A stretch of DNA of 64,000 bases from Alcanivorax profundi (GTDB lineage: Bacteria > Pseudomonadota > Gammaproteobacteria > Pseudomonadales > Alcanivoracaceae): contig NZ_QYYA01000002.1 of NCBI RefSeq assembly GCF_003597125.1, positions 496,001 through 560,000 on the forward strand, given 5' to 3'. The stretch's first letter is position 1. Every line of letters begins with the position of its first letter. The notes under the pieces were generated by a model. It had not been told where the DNA came from. It ran no database searches and saw only the letters and a program-made list of their open reading frames with translations. Position numbers and translations under genes: made by a program. Below are positions 60,317 to 64,000 of the stretch, piece after piece.

Positions 60317-61610
60317 CCCGCGGCTCAGCGCCGTGCGTGTCCTTGACCGGGTGATTCCCGGCAAGGGCGACGGGGAAAGCCTGCGCGAGGTGCTAAGGGA
60401 CTTCCCCCTGGCAGGCAGCGACGGCGGCCTGATGCGCGACATCAGCTTTGGGGTCTGCCGCCATTTGCGCCCCCTCAACCACTGGCTCAACCAGCAATTA
60501 TCCAAGCCCCTCAAAGCCAGCGCTCAACCCGTACGCCTGGCCCTGCTGGCCGGACTGTACGAGCTGTGGTTCACCGAACGTCCGGCCCATGCCATCGTCA
60601 ACGCGTACCCGGCCCTGTGCCGCAAGCTGAAGGCCCCCTGGGCCGCCGGGCTCAGCAACGCCGTGTTGCGTAAAGCCAGCCAGCTACGTGCTGAGCAAGC
60701 GCTTGCCGACGCCACCCCGAATATCCGCCTGAGCCTGCCGGACTGGCTGTACAAACGCTGGTGCCAGGACTGGCCGGATCAAGCCGACACTATCGCCCAG
60801 GCCAACCTGCACACGCCGCCCTTTACCTTGCGAGTCAATCGTCAGCAGCAACAGCGCGCCGGCGCCATTGCCGCCCTGGGTGAGGGCGCCCGCCCCGGTG
60901 AACTGTCCCCCTGGAGCATTTATGTGACGCCGGCCCGGCCGGTGTTCGATCTGCCCGGCTTTGAGCAAGGCGCCCTGTCGGTACAGGATGAAGCCGCCCA
61001 ACTGCCCGCAGAATTACTGCAGGCACCGCCCACTGGCCGCATTCTCGATGCCTGCGCGGCCCCCGGTGGCAAGACTGGCCAGCTGCGCGAGAAATTCCCC
61101 AACGCCGAGCTGGTCGCGCTGGAGCTGGAAGACAAACGGCTACGCCGTATCGAAGAGAATCTGGCCCGCCTCAACGCCACCGCCACCCTGTTGCAGGGCG
61201 ATGCCAGCCAGCCCGACAGCTGGTGGGACGGCAAGCCATTCGATGCCATCCTGCTGGACGCTCCCTGTTCCGCCACCGGCATCCTGCGCCGCCAACCGGA
61301 TGTAAAGTGGCACCGAAAGTCGTCGGACATTCCGGTACTGGCCGATTTACAAGCCCGCATGCTGGATGCACTATGGCCGCTGCTCAAACCCGGCGGCATG
61401 CTGGTGTATGCCACCTGCTCGGTACTGCGCGAAGAGAATGATCACCAGATCAGCGCCTTCCTGCAGCGCCAGCCACAAGCCCGGGATGTGACGCCGCGGC
61501 CGGAACAGGCCACAATGGTCGACGCGGGATGGCAGTTGTTTCCGCAGCAAGACGGACCGGATGGCTTTTATCTGGCTTGCCTGCGCAAGGGGGCTCAGCA
61601 GGATACATGA
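60303..61610 (+). CDS. rsmB: 16S rRNA (cytosine-967-C5)-methyltransferase
   Basis: 435 residues. A NusB-like N-domain ([34 protein letters not shown]) precedes the methyltransferase with [12 protein letters not shown] for SAM and [15 protein letters not shown] and [11 protein letters not shown] carrying the two catalytic cysteines. The start is GTG at 60303, overlapping fmt by 14 bases. It methylates C967 of 16S rRNA. Length agrees with E. coli RsmB (429). Confidence 0.95.
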   Translation: MATPDPRLSAVRVLDRVIPGKGDGESLREVLRDFPLAGSDGGLMRDISFGVCRHLRPLNHWLNQQLSKPLKASAQPVRLALLAGLYELWFTERPAHAIVNAYPALCRKLKAPWAAGLSNAVLRKASQLRAEQALADATPNIRLSLPDWLYKRWCQDWPDQADTIAQANLHTPPFTLRVNRQQQQRAGAIAALGEGARPGELSPWSIYVTPARPVFDLPGFEQGALSVQDEAAQLPAELLQAPPTGRILDACAAPGGKTGQLREKFPNAELVALELEDKRLRRIEENLARLNATATLLQGDASQPDSWWDGKPFDAILLDAPCSATGILRRQPDVKWHRKSSDIPVLADLQARMLDALWPLLKPGGMLVYATCSVLREENDHQISAFLQRQPQARDVTPRPEQATMVDAGWQLFPQQDGPDGFYLACLRKGAQQDT

Positions 61611-62983
61611 AGATCATTATTCTCGGTGCCGGTCAGGTGGGGGGCACCCTGGCGGAAAACCTGGCCAACGAGCGCAACGACATCACCGTCATCGACACCG
61701 ATGCGGAGCGTCTGCGTGAGCTCGGCGACCGGCTCGACATCGGCACCGTGCGCGGCATGGGCTGCTACCCGGCGGTATTGAAAGAGGCCGGCGCCGAAGA
61801 CGCCGACATGCTGATCGCCGTAACCAACTCTGACGAGGTGAACATGATCGCCTGTCAGGTGGCCTACTCCCTGTTCCGCACCCCCTCCAAGATTGCCCGT
61901 ATCCGCACCGCCCACTACACCAGTCGGTCGGAAAAGCTGTTCAACGAAAACGCCCTGCCCATCGATGTGATCATCAGCCCCGAGCAGGTGGTCACCGATT
62001 ATATCCGTCGCCTGATCGAACACCCCGGCGCCCTGCAGGTGGTCAACTTTGCTGGCGGCCGGGTACAGCTGGTGGCGGTGCGCGCCTATTATGGCGGCCC
62101 CCTGGTCGGCAACGAGCTGCGCGAACTGCGCAAGCACATGCCCAATGTGGACACCCGCGTGGCGGCCATCTTCCGTCGCGGGCGCCCCATCATTCCGGAA
62201 GGCAACACCGTTATCGAAGCCGATGACGAAGTGTTCTTTATTGCAGCCAAGAACGACATCCGCGCCGTCATGAGCGAACTGCGTCGTCTTGAGCACAACT
62301 ACAAGCGCGTGGTCATCGCCGGCGGCGGCAACATCGGCTACCGCCTGGCCAAGACCATCCAGACTCGCTACAACGTCAAAGTCCTGGAACGCAATCCGGA
62401 ACGCGCCGAGTGGCTTGGGGAAAAACTGCACCAGACCGTGGTACTGCAAGGCCTCGCCACCGACCGCGACGAACTGCTCAAGGCCAACATCGAAAACACC
62501 GATGTATTCTGCGCCCTGACCAACGACGACGAGGCCAACATCATGGCTTCGCTGCTGGCCAAGCGGCTGGGCGCACGCAAAGTCATGACCCTGATCTCCA
62601 ACCCGGCCTATGTGGATCTGGTGCAAGGGCACGACATCGATATCGCCATTTCGCCCCAACAGTCCACCATCGGCAGCCTGCTCAGCCACGTACGCCGTGG
62701 CGACGTGGTGAACGTCTACTCCCTGCGGCGCGGCGCCGCCGAAGCCATTGAAGCCATTGCCCACGGCGACGCCAAATCGTCCAAGGTGGTTGGCCGTGCC
62801 ATTGAAGATATCGATCTGCCCGAAGGCACCACCATCGGCGCCATCGTGCGCGGAGAGAAAGTGCTGATTGCCCATGATGATGTGGTGATCGAACCTGACG
62901 ATCACGTCATCCTGTTCCTGATCGACAAACGCCGCACCCGGGACGTGGAAAAACTGTTCCAGGTCGGATTCACGTTCTTTTAG
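61607..62983 (+). CDS. trkA: Trk potassium uptake regulator TrkA
   Basis: 458 residues with two RCK halves, each a NAD-binding domain ([40 protein letters not shown]) and a TrkA-C domain. It gates the TrkH channel in response to NAD and nucleotides. ATG at 61607 overlaps the rsmB stop (ATGA), so rsmB-trkA is translationally coupled. trkH lies downstream. Confidence 0.97.
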   Translation: MKIIILGAGQVGGTLAENLANERNDITVIDTDAERLRELGDRLDIGTVRGMGCYPAVLKEAGAEDADMLIAVTNSDEVNMIACQVAYSLFRTPSKIARIRTAHYTSRSEKLFNENALPIDVIISPEQVVTDYIRRLIEHPGALQVVNFAGGRVQLVAVRAYYGGPLVGNELRELRKHMPNVDTRVAAIFRRGRPIIPEGNTVIEADDEVFFIAAKNDIRAVMSELRRLEHNYKRVVIAGGGNIGYRLAKTIQTRYNVKVLERNPERAEWLGEKLHQTVVLQGLATDRDELLKANIENTDVFCALTNDDEANIMASLLAKRLGARKVMTLISNPAYVDLVQGHDIDIAISPQQSTIGSLLSHVRRGDVVNVYSLRRGAAEAIEAIAHGDAKSSKVVGRAIEDIDLPEGTTIGAIVRGEKVLIAHDDVVIEPDDHVILFLIDKRRTRDVEKLFQVGFTFF

Positions 62984-63137
62984 GGCATCCAATGATTGCA
63001 GCAACGGACAGCTTGGCAGTTTCCATCCCAGGGCCGGACACCGGAGGCCGGATCTCGAGTACCGACAAGCCCCTGCGGCAACATGATGTACTCACTCCAG
63101 ACATCCGACGCCAGACGTCCGGGCAGGACGGCTAATC

Positions 63138-64000
63138 ATGCACTTCGCGTTGATCTCAAAGATCCTTGGCCTGCTACTGGTGGTATTCAGCTTTACCATG
63201 ATGCCCCCCGTGGCAGTCTCGTACTGGTACCAGGAGGGCAGCGAAGGGCCATTTCTGATTTCTTTTGTGATCACGCTACTGCTCGGGCTCGGGTTGTGGT
63301 TGCCGTTCTTCCGCAACAAGGCGGAATTGCAAACCCGTGACGGCTTTCTGGTCGTCACCCTGTTCTGGTCGGTACTCGGCGTTATCGGGGCACTGCCGCT
63401 GATCATCAGCGACGATGTACCCGTAGGTTTTACCGATGCGGTGTTTGAGTCCGTCTCCGGGCTTACCACCACCGGCGCCACCATTCTTTCCGGCATCGAC
63501 TTTTTACCTAAATCAATTCTGTTCTACCGTCAGCAGCTGCAATGGCTCGGCGGCATGGGGGTGGTGGTCTTGGCAGTGGCGATTCTGCCCATGCTTGGGA
63601 TCGGGGGCATGCAGCTGTACAAGGCCGAAATTCCCGGCCCCATGAAAGACGCCAAATTGACTCCCCGCATCGCGGAAACTGCCAAGGCCCTGTGGTTCCT
63701 TTACCTGTTTATTACCGTGGCCTGCGCGGCACTTTACTGGGCTTTCGGCATGAGTGTTTTCGACGCCATTTGCCACAGTTTCAGCACCGTTGCCACGGGC
63801 GGCTTTTCCACTCATGACGCCTCCATGGCGTACTGGGACAACCCACTGATTGACTGGACCGCCACCATTTTTATCCTGATCGGCGGCCTGAACTTTGCGC
63901 TGCACTTTGCGGTATGGCGGGGCCGCTCCCTGTTCGCCTATCTTCGCGATCCGGAATTCCGCTTTTTTATTGGCCTGTTTCTGATGTACACCGCCATCAT
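63138..64000 (+). CDS. trkH: Trk potassium channel subunit TrkH, 5' part
   Basis: The first 287 codons, running off the window end. MHFALISKILGLLLVVFSFT is the first helix; FESVSGLTTTGATILSGID is the first selectivity-filter loop and STVATGGFSTHDASMAYWDN the second. The TrkH/TrkG/KtrB family carries potassium across the inner membrane with TrkA as regulator. It starts 155 bases after trkA, and no other gene lies between them. GGACGG precedes the ATG at a usable distance. Confidence 0.93.
   Translation, partial: MHFALISKILGLLLVVFSFTMMPPVAVSYWYQEGSEGPFLISFVITLLLGLGLWLPFFRNKAELQTRDGFLVVTLFWSVLGVIGALPLIISDDVPVGFTDAVFESVSGLTTTGATILSGIDFLPKSILFYRQQLQWLGGMGVVVLAVAILPMLGIGGMQLYKAEIPGPMKDAKLTPRIAETAKALWFLYLFITVACAALYWAFGMSVFDAICHSFSTVATGGFSTHDASMAYWDNPLIDWTATIFILIGGLNFALHFAVWRGRSLFAYLRDPEFRFFIGLFLMYTAI

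Noticed and set aside
61595-63004. 469-codon open frame on the minus strand
   Set aside because: Antisense to trkA over its whole length; glycine/histidine/valine-rich composition of a codon-bias artefact.

Overview
The window is about 64 kb of GC-rich chromosome from a gammaproteobacterium. Gene families and gene order resemble Pseudomonas and especially Alcanivorax-type marine relatives. Two blocks keep an order I know from Pseudomonas chromosomes: rpmG-rpmB-radC-coaBC-dut-algC-argB ... gmk-rpoZ-spoT-ridA ... oxyR-recG, and hemF/aroE-tsaC-dprA-LysM protein/def-fmt-rsmB-trkA. The genus is an inference; there is no rRNA or tRNA gene here to test it.

Layout. 1-513: C-terminal end of a fatty acid desaturase. 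581-10231 (minus strand): a tight Tad (tight adherence) pilus operon running flp, tadE, cpaB/rcpC, cpaC/rcpA, tadZ, tadA, tadB, tadC, tadD, a DUF3613 protein and tadG, with no prepilin peptidase gene. 10625-18885: housekeeping genes (ribosomal proteins L33/L28, RadC, CoaBC, Dut, membrane-anchored AlgC, ArgB, SlmA) plus a secreted tandem PilJ-domain protein. 18935-22363: a three-gene set of a divergent sigma factor, a membrane anti-sigma-like protein and a von Willebrand A lipoprotein. 22404-28599: an aspartoacylase-like hydrolase, an MpaB-like protein behind a perfect FNR/Anr box, then gmk, rpoZ, spoT, ridA. 28806-36306: small genes, purEK, an SDR protein, oxyR and recG, separated by REP elements and short tandem repeats. 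36321-46050: accessory and envelope genes (solute-binding lipoprotein, outer-membrane protein, NmrA and SRPBCC proteins, YtoQ, CobS with an AraC regulator, alkylsulfatase-like lipoprotein). 46052-53851: M23 peptidase, a FinR/Fpr redox divergon, a phosphatase-like protein with an altered P-loop, YheV, PrlC, gamma carbonic anhydrase, LpxR-like protein and a small ion channel. 53848-64000: aroE, hemF, tsaC, dprA, LysM protein, then def, fmt, rsmB, trkA and a partial trkH that runs off the end.

The Tad genes should build an adhesive Flp pilus. OxyR, FinR/Fpr and RecG suggest oxidative-stress and DNA-repair functions; SpoT, RpoZ and Gmk cluster around (p)ppGpp and guanine nucleotides; def-fmt-rsmB handle translation start and rRNA modification; TrkA-TrkH take up potassium. 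The best candidates for something little described are the sigma/anti-sigma-like/vWA set, the FNR-box MpaB-like gene, the CX4R phosphatase-like protein and several palindromic intergenic elements. I see no CRISPR array, prophage, intact insertion sequence or obvious defence island.
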